Shown: piece after piece, positions 1 through 5,641 of the stretch
Layout: every line of letters starts with the position of its first letter
How positions within the stretch are numbered: the first letter of the stretch is position 1
The notes under the pieces: generated by a model
Seen by the model: the letters and a program-made list of their open reading frames with translations, nothing else
What the model was told of the DNA's origin: nothing
The model's database searches: none
Assembly (NCBI GenBank): GCA_009886815.1
Contig: QXYP01000090.1
Span: 1 to 5,641 of the forward strand
Source: Halieaceae bacterium
GTDB taxonomy: Bacteria; Pseudomonadota; Gammaproteobacteria; Pseudomonadales; Halieaceae
Direction: 5' to 3'
Length of the DNA: 5,641 nucleotides
Position numbers and translations under genes: made by a program

Positions 1-630
1 AACGCAGGCAGCGTCTTCGGGCTCAACGCCAATGATTTGGGTTTTCGGCCAAACGTAACGCAGGTAAGTCGCCATACCTGCAATTAACCCGCCGCCACCG
101 ACGCAAACAAAAACGTAGTCCAGAGGAGCCGGGGCCTGCCTGGATAACTCAACGGCAACGGTACCTTGGCCGGCAATAACATCAGGGTCATCAAAAGGGT
201 GAAGGAAAGTCATCCCCTCGGCATCAACGATTTCAGCAGCGAGCTGGGCCGCCTCATCAAAGGTATCACCATGCAAAATCACCGAGGCCCCGTAGTTTCG
301 CACCGCGTCGACCTTAATGGCTGGGGTGGTTAGCGGCATCACAATTTTGGCCTTAACTGATAATTTCTGAGCAGCCAGAGCCACACCTTGCGCATGGTTT
401 CCCGCAGAGGCGGCCACCACGCCTCTCCGGCGAGAGGCTTCATCTAGGTTGATCATCTTGTTGTACGCGCCGCGCAACTTGAATGAAAAGACAGGCTGGA
501 GATCTTCTCGTTTCAAAAATATCTGATTGCCCAGGCGCCGCGTCATCAAGGGCGCATCACTCAATGGTGTTTCATGCGCCACGTCATAAACGCGAGCATT
601 TAAGATTCGTTTGATGTAAGCATCTGTCAT
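1..630 (-). CDS. ilvA: Threonine ammonia-lyase (threonine dehydratase), biosynthetic, N-terminal part
   Basis: This PLP enzyme deaminates L-threonine to 2-oxobutanoate in the cytoplasm, the committed step of isoleucine synthesis. The reverse strand reads open from an ATG at 630-628 to the window edge, giving exactly 210 codons with no stop. Visible fold-type II PLP features are the SFKLRGAY motif with Schiff-base Lys51, the SAGNHAQG loop at about 75-82 that holds the substrate and cofactor, and the phosphate-binding glycine run GGGGL at 178-182. The segments KREDLQPV (40-47) and HPFDDPDVIAGQGT (144-157) are typical of biosynthetic IlvA. The rest of the catalytic domain and any C-terminal ACT domains, which bind isoleucine in long-form IlvA, lie outside the window, so the long (about 500 residue) and short catabolic forms cannot be fully separated. 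The start fits the family N-terminus, with a weak GGGAAAG Shine-Dalgarno 5 nt upstream. It is transcribed divergently from tkt. Confidence 0.93.
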   Translation of the reverse strand, partial: MTDAYIKRILNARVYDVAHETPLSDAPLMTRRLGNQIFLKREDLQPVFSFKLRGAYNKMINLDEASRRRGVVAASAGNHAQGVALAAQKLSVKAKIVMPLTTPAIKVDAVRNYGASVILHGDTFDEAAQLAAEIVDAEGMTFLHPFDDPDVIAGQGTVAVELSRQAPAPLDYVFVCVGGGGLIAGMATYLRYVWPKTQIIGVEPEDAACV

Positions 631-659
631 GGCCGCTTTCCCGCGGGAGTCGAGGGGGG

Positions 660-689
660 ATAATACGTGTAAATCGGCAATTACGTCAT
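660..689 (-). promoter_or_regulatory. Putative sigma-70 promoter for ilvA
   Basis: On the reverse strand a -35-like ATGACG (689-684, 4/6 to TTGACA) is followed after 18 nt by TATTAT (665-660, 5/6 to TATAAT). Transcription would start near 653 and give a leader of about 22 nt before the ilvA ATG. This is the better of the two promoter candidates in the intergenic region, but it rests on consensus matching only. Confidence 0.4.
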
Positions 690-707
690 GATGCCGTCGA
701 GTTTCAT

Positions 708-736
708 TTGCCCGAGGCCGTTGCATCGCCGACAAT
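708..736 (+). promoter_or_regulatory. Possible sigma-70 promoter for the tkt operon
   Basis: TTGCCC (708-713, 4/6 to TTGACA) and GACAAT (731-736, 4/6 to TATAAT) are 17 nt apart. They would place a start near 743, leaving a leader of about 28 nt before tkt. Both boxes are mediocre. I include the site because a promoter is expected somewhere in the 140 nt between the divergent genes and this is the best plus-strand pair I found. Confidence 0.25.
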
Positions 737-761
737 ACCGCTTTTGCCCCCTTAACCCCTC

Positions 762-765
762 GGAG
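762..765 (+). promoter_or_regulatory. Ribosome binding site of tkt
   Basis: GGAG sits 5 nt before the tkt ATG at 771. It is a short but usable Shine-Dalgarno core and supports that ATG, which also matches the family N-terminus. Confidence 0.6.
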
Positions 766-770
766 TCACT

Positions 771-2771
771 ATGACGTCACGCTTGCAACTCGCCAATGCC
801 ATTAGGGCGTTAAGTATGGATGCCGTGCAAGCGGCCAATAGTGGTCACCCAGGTGCCCCTATGGGTATGGCGGACATCGCAGAGGTTCTTTGGAATGGCT
901 ACCTCAAACACAATCCCAACAATCCCGAGTGGCCCGACCGCGATCGCTTTGTGCTCTCCAATGGCCATGGCTCCATGCTGCTGTACAGTTTGCTACATCT
1001 TTCGGGGTACAACCTGACCATTGAAGATCTCAAGAACTTTCGACAATTTCATGCCAAAACCGCCGGTCACCCCGAGTATGGCTATGCACCCGGAGTAGAA
1101 ACAACAACCGGTCCTTTAGGTCAGGGTTTGGCAAACGCCGTCGGTATGGCATTGGCCGAAAAGACCCTTGCAGCCCAATTCAATACAGAAAAGCATCAAC
1201 TCATTAATCACCGAACCTGGGCATTTCTCGGAGATGGCTGCCTGATGGAGGGAATCTCTCATGAAGCTTGCTCCCTCGCAGGGACACTTGGGTTAGGCAA
1301 GCTCGTCGCTTTTTATGACGACAATGGTATTTCCATTGATGGCGAGGTTACCGGCTGGTTCACCGACGATACGACGAAGCGCTTCGAAAGTTATGGCGGG
1401 CAAGTCATTCCAAACGTCGATGGCCACGACCCTGCGAGTATCAGCGCAGCGATCGATCTCGCGCTGCAGGATGAAGAAAAACCAACCCTCATTTGCTGCC
1501 GCACCATTATCGGCAAAGGTGCGCCGAATAAGCAGGGTACTGAGTCATGTCACGGTGCTCCACTGGGCGCCGATGAAATTGCAGCGACCCGAACTGCCTT
1601 GGGGTGGGAACACGGGCCCTTTGAAATTCCTGACGCTGTCTACGACGGCTGGAACGCACGGACACGTGGTGCCGAGCAAGAGCAAGACTGGCAGGCAAGA
1701 TTTGCCGACTTCGCAAAGGCCGCGCCTGAGCAAGCCGAAGAACTGACAAGAAGGTTAGCAGGTGCGCTTCCTGCCGGGTTTGAGGCACAAGTTGACGATT
1801 ACATTGCCCAGTGTGCCGAGGCTGCTACCGACATGGCCTCAAGAAAAGCATCGCAGCAAACCCTTAACGCTCTAGGACCCTTGCTACCCGAGATGCTGGG
1901 TGGCTCAGCTGACCTCGCTGGCTCTAACCTGACACTTTGGCAGGGCTCCAAAGGCGTCACAGCAGCCGACGCCTCGGGCAATTACGTTTACTACGGTGTC
2001 CGTGAATTTGCGATGTCCGCCATGATGAACGGTATCGCCTTGCATAAAGGCTTCATCCCTTACGGCGCCACTTTCCTTATCTTCATGGAGTACGCCCGAA
2101 ACGCTGTTCGCATGGCAGCACTCATGCGCCAAAGGGTGTTATTTGTGTACACCCACGACTCGATAGGTCTGGGTGAAGATGGGCCCACGCATCAACCTGT
2201 CGAGCAGCTCACTGCCCTTCGCAGTACACCCAATCTCGAGACCTGGCGCCCCTGCGACACGGTAGAGTCTGCGGTAGCTTGGAAGATGGCGGTGCTGCGC
2301 GAAGACGGGCCTGCAGCCCTTATTTTTTCACGGCAGACCTTGGCGCACCAACACCGCGAGGAAGCGGGCATCAAAGCCATAGAGCGCGGCGGGTACACCT
2401 TGATTACGGAGGAGGGTGAGCTCGATGCCATTATTATTGCAACGGGTTCTGAGGTGAGTCTTGCCGTCGCTGCCGCCCGATCCTTAACCGAAAAGGGCCG
2501 AGGTATTCGAGTGGTCTCTATGCCCTGTGCCGAACGCTTTATGGCGCAAGATGTCAGCTACCGGGAATCCGTATTGCCCAGTGACGTACTGGCACGGGTT
2601 GCGGTGGAAGCCGCGCATGCCGACTATTGGTTTAAGTTTGTGGGTCTTGATGGCCGGGTTGTTGGCATGCAAAGTTTCGGTGAATCTGCACCCGGGGGTG
2701 AACTCATGGCCCACTTCGGTTTTACCGTCGAAAACGTTATCGCGGCAGTGGAAGACGTATTTCTTGACTAG
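771..2771 (+). CDS. tkt: Transketolase
   Basis: This cytoplasmic thiamine diphosphate enzyme moves two-carbon ketol units between sugar phosphates, linking xylulose-5-P, ribose-5-P, erythrose-4-P, fructose-6-P and glyceraldehyde-3-P in the non-oxidative pentose phosphate pathway. At 666 residues it is close to E. coli TktA (663). Catalytic and cofactor residues are all visible: His26 (SGHPG), His66 (NGHGS), His100, the ThDP/metal motif starting at GDG 154-156 and ending with Asn185, His261 (CHGAP), Arg358 and Ser385 for phosphate binding, catalytic Glu412 (REF), Phe438 stacking on the pyrimidine ring, His462, Asp470, His474 and Arg521. Numbering matches E. coli up to Ser385 and runs one higher after it. 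The three domains are PP (about 1-320), Pyr (about 350-525) and the C-terminal domain (about 540-666). It is the first gene of the operon, with epd starting 27 nt after its stop. No defects seen. Confidence 0.97.
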   Translation: MTSRLQLANAIRALSMDAVQAANSGHPGAPMGMADIAEVLWNGYLKHNPNNPEWPDRDRFVLSNGHGSMLLYSLLHLSGYNLTIEDLKNFRQFHAKTAGHPEYGYAPGVETTTGPLGQGLANAVGMALAEKTLAAQFNTEKHQLINHRTWAFLGDGCLMEGISHEACSLAGTLGLGKLVAFYDDNGISIDGEVTGWFTDDTTKRFESYGGQVIPNVDGHDPASISAAIDLALQDEEKPTLICCRTIIGKGAPNKQGTESCHGAPLGADEIAATRTALGWEHGPFEIPDAVYDGWNARTRGAEQEQDWQARFADFAKAAPEQAEELTRRLAGALPAGFEAQVDDYIAQCAEAATDMASRKASQQTLNALGPLLPEMLGGSADLAGSNLTLWQGSKGVTAADASGNYVYYGVREFAMSAMMNGIALHKGFIPYGATFLIFMEYARNAVRMAALMRQRVLFVYTHDSIGLGEDGPTHQPVEQLTALRSTPNLETWRPCDTVESAVAWKMAVLREDGPAALIFSRQTLAHQHREEAGIKAIERGGYTLITEEGELDAIIIATGSEVSLAVAAARSLTEKGRGIRVVSMPCAERFMAQDVSYRESVLPSDVLARVAVEAAHADYWFKFVGLDGRVVGMQSFGESAPGGELMAHFGFTVENVIAAVEDVFLD

Positions 2772-2798
2772 CGCCCGCTGAGCACGGCTTACATACCC

Positions 2799-3824
2799 AT
2801 GAAACAACGCATCGCCATCAATGGCTTTGGGCGCATAGGGCGCACTGTTTTGCGTGCCTGGACGGCAAGACAGTCGCTGCATGAAACTGTTGAGATCGCC
2901 GCGATCAATGAAATTGCCGACCCAGAGACTGTGGCCCACTTAGCGCGATACGATTCAACACACGGTCGCTTTCCAGGCACGGTTACGGGAACTGATGATT
3001 CGCTTCAGGTCAATGGGCAATCTATTGCGCTGCTGCGCCAGGCGCAGATAGACAGCCTGCCATGGCGCGACCTTGAGATTGATCTTGTTATTGAAAGTAC
3101 GGGGGCGTTTAGCGACCGGTTAACGGCAGAGCAACATATTAGCAGTGGCGCTCGCCGTGTTTTGTTCTCTCAACCAGCACAGCCTGATGTAGACGCCACC
3201 ATTGTTTGGGGTCTCAACCAATCAGAACTGCACGCGGATCACCGGGTTATTTCGGCGGGATCCTGTACCACTAACGCGCTCTGCCCGGTGCTAAAAATTA
3301 TTGATGATGCCTTTGGCATCGAGGCCGGCACGATCACCACGGTGCACTCGGCAATGAACGACCAGCCAGTGCTAGACGCCTACCATCACACGGACTTGCG
3401 CAAAACCCGAGCCGCTTTCCACTCGATTATTCCGGTGGATACCGGGTTGGCGGTAGGAATTCCCAGAATCTTACCCAAGCTGGCAAACAAGCTCACCGCA
3501 CACGCACTACGAGTGCCCACCCTCAATGTCTCGGCACTTGATATAACGCTGCAGACACAGCTGCGCTGTGACGCAGCTTCGGTGAACCATGCGCTTGTTG
3601 CTGCTGCAGAAGGTAGTCTTGCCGGCATTCTAGGTATTGCGACTGAGCCTCTGGCTTCCTGCGACTTCAACGGTGAGAGCTGTTCCGGTGTAATAGATGC
3701 CAGCCAAACTCAAGTTGCAGGAGATCGCTTGGTCAAAGTACTGGTTTGGTTTGATAATGAATGGGCCTATGCCCAGCGACTGCTCGATATTGTTCAATAC
3801 GTGGGTACGCTAATTAAGCGCTGA
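2799..3824 (+). CDS. epd: D-erythrose-4-phosphate dehydrogenase (GAPDH family)
   Basis: Epd oxidises erythrose 4-phosphate with NAD+ to 4-phosphoerythronate, the entry step of DXP-dependent pyridoxal 5'-phosphate synthesis. The 341-residue product has an N-terminal Rossmann motif NGFGRIGR (8-15), then INEIAD (36-41), where true GAPDHs usually have Asp instead of Glu38. Next come RYDSTHGRF (50-58), nucleophile Cys156 in SCTTN, His183 in TVHSAMNDQ, the S-loop around 187-217, and DNEW (319-322). HSAMNDQ in place of the GAPDH-type HSYTGDQ, together with the position between tkt and pgk, favours Epd over glycolytic GAPDH; activity on glyceraldehyde-3-P cannot be excluded. The motif before the catalytic Cys is unusual ([10 protein letters not shown], normally SNASCTTNC). 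The ATG at 2799 is the only canonical start after the upstream in-frame TAG and places the Rossmann motif correctly, yet no Shine-Dalgarno sequence precedes it, so translation may be coupled to tkt. pgk follows after 20 nt. Confidence 0.9.
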   Translation: MKQRIAINGFGRIGRTVLRAWTARQSLHETVEIAAINEIADPETVAHLARYDSTHGRFPGTVTGTDDSLQVNGQSIALLRQAQIDSLPWRDLEIDLVIESTGAFSDRLTAEQHISSGARRVLFSQPAQPDVDATIVWGLNQSELHADHRVISAGSCTTNALCPVLKIIDDAFGIEAGTITTVHSAMNDQPVLDAYHHTDLRKTRAAFHSIIPVDTGLAVGIPRILPKLANKLTAHALRVPTLNVSALDITLQTQLRCDAASVNHALVAAAEGSLAGILGIATEPLASCDFNGESCSGVIDASQTQVAGDRLVKVLVWFDNEWAYAQRLLDIVQYVGTLIKR

Positions 3825-3833
3825 AACCCAACC

Positions 3834-3838
3834 AGGAG
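3834..3838 (+). promoter_or_regulatory. Ribosome binding site of pgk
   Basis: AGGAG lies 6 nt before the ATG at 3845, inside the short epd-pgk gap. It favours this ATG over the in-frame ATG at 3854 (Met4), which would sit 15 nt from the motif. Confidence 0.75.
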
Positions 3839-3844
3839 TCTGCC

Positions 3845-4999
3845 ATGAGGCTAATGCACGAGCTTGATCTTAGTGGAAAGCGGGTACTGATCCGCGAGGA
3901 TCTCAATGTGCCCATTAAGAACGGATGCGTTACCAGCGACGCACGCTTACTGGCAACGCTGCCAACCATTCGGCAAGCGCTCAAGTCTGGCGCAGCCGTT
4001 ATGCTGATGTCTCATTTAGGGCGGCCAGAAGAAGGGGTTTGGGAAGATCACTTTTCCCTCGCACCGGTTGCTCATCGGTTGAGCGAGCTTCTGGGGGTAC
4101 CTGTTGAGCTGATCAAAGACTGGGAGCAGGCGACGCCCAAGGAAGACCACGTGCTTTTGCTGGAAAACGTGCGCTTCAACGCCGGAGAAAAGAAGAATTC
4201 AGAAGCGCTTGCGCAGCGCTACGCAGCGCTATGCGATGTCTTTGTCATGGACGCCTTCGGCACCGCCCATCGAGCTCAAGCATCGACCCACGGCGTTGCC
4301 CAATTTGCCCCTGTAGCCTGCGCGGGGCCGCTACTTGCAGCAGAATTATTGGCATTGAAAAGCGCGTTGGCACAACCCGCACGTCCGATGTTGGCCATTG
4401 TCGGTGGCTCGAAGGTGTCGACCAAACTCGCCGTACTTGAGCAGCTGGCGAACACCTGTGACAGCCTGATTGTGGGCGGGGGTATTGCCAATACCTTCCT
4501 AGCGGCAGCGGGTTACCCCGTAGGCCGCTCCCTTCATGAGCCCGATCTTATTGATACCGCGCGCGAGCTGATGCAAAAAAGCCACATTCCCCTGCCACTC
4601 GATGTCGTTGTCGCGAAGGACTTCAGTGAAAACGCCGAGGCGACCCTTAAGTTGGCTAGTGACGTTGCCGAAGATGACATGATTCTCGACGTCGGACCCC
4701 AGTCTGCGGCGGCTATGGTAGAACAGCTAAAGCACGCCCAAACCATTCTCTGGAATGGTCCTGTCGGCGTTTTTGAGTTTGAATCGTTCTCACATGGCAC
4801 TGCGGAGCTGGCCAAGGGCGTGGCAGCGTCAAACGCTTTTTCTCTGGCTGGGGGTGGCGATACACTAGCCGCTATTGATCAATTTGGGATAAGTGACCGG
4901 GTATCCTATATCTCCACCGGTGGAGGTGCTTTTCTCGAATACGTTGAGGGCAAAATTTTACCTGCTGTGGCCATACTCGAAGAGCGCGCTCACCAGTAA
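3845..4999 (+). CDS. pgk: Phosphoglycerate kinase
   Basis: Pgk interconverts 1,3-bisphosphoglycerate plus ADP and 3-phosphoglycerate plus ATP in cytoplasmic glycolysis and gluconeogenesis. The 384 residues match the normal bacterial length and resemble E. coli Pgk along the whole protein. The N-terminal domain carries the substrate-binding motifs REDLNVP (17-23), SHLGRP (56-61), ENVRFN (107-112) with Arg110, and [13 protein letters not shown] (136-148) with Arg143. The C-terminal nucleotide domain carries GGSKVSTK (187-194, Lys190 and Lys194), GGGIANTF (211-218), [10 protein letters not shown] (302-311), AGGGDT (335-340) and STGGGAFLE (357-365). The start at 3845 is supported by AGGAG 6 nt upstream. 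It is the third gene of the operon; fba follows after a wider gap of 97 nt. A 10-bp tandem repeat occurs in its coding sequence near 4212-4231 without disturbing the protein. No anomalies in the motifs. Confidence 0.97.
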   Translation: MRLMHELDLSGKRVLIREDLNVPIKNGCVTSDARLLATLPTIRQALKSGAAVMLMSHLGRPEEGVWEDHFSLAPVAHRLSELLGVPVELIKDWEQATPKEDHVLLLENVRFNAGEKKNSEALAQRYAALCDVFVMDAFGTAHRAQASTHGVAQFAPVACAGPLLAAELLALKSALAQPARPMLAIVGGSKVSTKLAVLEQLANTCDSLIVGGGIANTFLAAAGYPVGRSLHEPDLIDTARELMQKSHIPLPLDVVVAKDFSENAEATLKLASDVAEDDMILDVGPQSAAAMVEQLKHAQTILWNGPVGVFEFESFSHGTAELAKGVAASNAFSLAGGGDTLAAIDQFGISDRVSYISTGGGAFLEYVEGKILPAVAILEERAHQ

Positions 5000-5096
5000 C
5001 TGAATGAGCTTGTTCGAAGAACACCATAGCCATTACCGCAAATTCTCGCATAAAGACCCACAGTGCGATAAAGAATGAAACAAAAGGAGCACAACC
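5000..5096 (+). other. pgk-fba intergenic region
   Basis: This is the longest gap inside the operon. It holds a small perfect inverted repeat, TGTTC-GAA-GAACA (5011-5023), starting 12 nt after the pgk stop and with no T-run after it, so it is not an intrinsic terminator. Two copies of ATAAAGA (5050-5056 and 5068-5074) lie 18 nt apart. I found no -35/-10 pair that I would defend. The region ends in the strong fba ribosome binding site. No open reading frame or RNA gene is apparent. Confidence 0.5.
5082..5089 (+). promoter_or_regulatory. Strong ribosome binding site of fba
   Basis: AAAAGGAG ends 7 nt before the ATG at 5097. It is the strongest Shine-Dalgarno sequence in the window and fixes the fba start. 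Confidence 0.85.
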
Positions 5097-5641
5097 ATGG
5101 CACTGATCAGCCTCAGACAGTTACTCGACCACGCAGCCGAGTATCAATACGGCGTACCCGCGTTCAACGTCAACAATCTCGAGCAAACCCGGGCCATTAT
5201 GGAAGCCGCTGACGCCACCGATTCGCCGGTGATCATGCAGGCAAGTGCCGGAGCTCGAAAATATGCCGGAGCCCCCTTTCTAAAAGCGCTAATGGATGCC
5301 GCAATGGAGGAATTTCCGCATATTCCTGTGTGCGTACACCAAGACCACGGTACTTCAGCCGCTATTTGCCAGCGCTCGATTCAACTGGGCTTTAGTTCGG
5401 TCATGATGGACGGCTCTCTGGGTGAGGACGGTAAAACCCCCATGGACTACGATTACAACGCGCAAGTCACCCGAACCGTTGTCGACATGGCGCACGCCTG
5501 TGGCGTGTCTGTAGAGGGAGAAATCGGCTGCTTGGGATCCCTTGAAACGGGGGAGGCCGGCGAAGAAGATGGCATTGGTGCCGCTGGCAAACTCACCCAC
5601 GAACAAATGCTCACAGACCCTGAGGAAGCGGCTCAGTTTGT
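5097..5641 (+). CDS. fba: Fructose-bisphosphate aldolase, class II, Calvin-cycle subtype, N-terminal part
   Basis: This zinc enzyme cleaves fructose 1,6-bisphosphate to dihydroxyacetone phosphate and glyceraldehyde 3-phosphate, and runs in reverse in gluconeogenesis. The frame is open from 5097 to the edge: 181 full codons plus two bases, about half of the usual 345-360 residues. It starts [15 protein letters not shown] and continues GVPAFNVNN (19-27), which is characteristic of the CbbA/Fda-type class II aldolases of pseudomonads and autotrophic proteobacteria rather than E. coli FbaA. The HQDHG motif (81-85) supplies catalytic Asp83 and zinc ligand His84. SVMMDGSL (101-108), the VEGEIG segment (139-144), GSLETGE (147-153) and the LLTDP-like [11 protein letters not shown] (171-181) follow as in the family. 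The remaining zinc-binding histidines fall beyond the window. The subtype name does not imply CO2 fixation; heterotrophs carry it too. It is the last visible gene of the tkt operon. Confidence 0.94.
   Translation, partial: MALISLRQLLDHAAEYQYGVPAFNVNNLEQTRAIMEAADATDSPVIMQASAGARKYAGAPFLKALMDAAMEEFPHIPVCVHQDHGTSAAICQRSIQLGFSSVMMDGSLGEDGKTPMDYDYNAQVTRTVVDMAHACGVSVEGEIGCLGSLETGEAGEEDGIGAAGKLTHEQMLTDPEEAAQF

Noticed and set aside
631..770. A riboswitch or attenuator in the ilvA/tkt intergenic region
   Set aside because: The inferred leaders are only about 20-30 nt, with no leader peptide rich in branched-chain residues and no terminator hairpin with a T-run.
772..779. TGACGTCA palindrome at the tkt start, with a related TTACGTCA at 681-688
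   Set aside because: An eight-base palindrome that encodes tkt codons and has only a partial copy 91 nt upstream; too little to support a regulator site.
1375..1386. Twelve-base perfect palindrome CGAAGCGCTTCG within tkt
   Set aside because: About one such palindrome is expected by chance in a window this long, and it encodes ordinary transketolase residues.
1315..1746. A 143-codon forward open frame inside tkt in another reading phase
   Set aside because: Fully contained in the transketolase gene, with no motif and no reason to expect translation.
2484..2939. A 151-codon reverse-strand open frame spanning the tkt-epd junction
   Set aside because: It lies opposite two well-supported genes, its protein shows no recognisable domain, and it overlaps the conserved transketolase C-terminus and Epd Rossmann motif. 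It is a by-product of codon composition.
2799..3824. Calling this gene glycolytic GAPDH (gap or cbbG)
   Set aside because: INE in place of IND, HSAMNDQ in place of HSYTGDQ, and the tkt-epd-pgk order all favour erythrose-4-phosphate dehydrogenase.
5355..5606. An 83-codon reverse-strand open frame opposite fba
   Set aside because: It lies wholly within the aldolase coding region; the aldolase frame has family motifs throughout and this one has none.

Overview
The window is an ordinary stretch of bacterial central metabolism and I see no previously undescribed system in it. It carries a left-facing, truncated threonine ammonia-lyase gene (ilvA). This diverges across a 140-nt intergenic region from a right-facing cluster: transketolase (tkt), erythrose-4-phosphate dehydrogenase (epd), phosphoglycerate kinase (pgk) and a class II fructose-bisphosphate aldolase (fba) cut by the right edge. 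All five frames are intact as far as they can be read. I see no mobile element, RNA gene or CRISPR array.

The organism is most likely a gammaproteobacterium. The reasons are the tkt-epd-pgk-fba order, which pseudomonads and relatives also have, the E. coli-like Pgk and transketolase sequences, and an aldolase of the Calvin-cycle subtype rather than the E. coli FbaA type. Base composition is moderate, slightly GC-rich by eye. I cannot name a genus; a marine or Pseudomonas-related lineage is only a guess.

Layout: 1-630 (minus) is the N-terminal 210 codons of ilvA. 631-770 is the divergent promoter region. 771-2771 is tkt, then a 27-nt gap, epd at 2799-3824, a 20-nt gap, pgk at 3845-4999, a 97-nt gap, and fba from 5097 to the edge. 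The short gaps and shared strand indicate one operon. The wider pgk-fba gap could hold extra control, but I found no convincing promoter in it.

Functionally the cluster joins the non-oxidative pentose phosphate pathway to lower glycolysis and gluconeogenesis. Transketolase makes and uses erythrose 4-phosphate. Epd oxidises it to 4-phosphoerythronate, the first step of DXP-dependent pyridoxal phosphate synthesis. Pgk and Fba handle the triose and hexose phosphates. IlvA, the divergent neighbour, is itself a PLP enzyme that starts isoleucine synthesis from threonine. The points worth a second look are small: a variant active-site motif in Epd, uneven ribosome binding sites across the operon, and short palindromes in the ilvA/tkt intergenic region.
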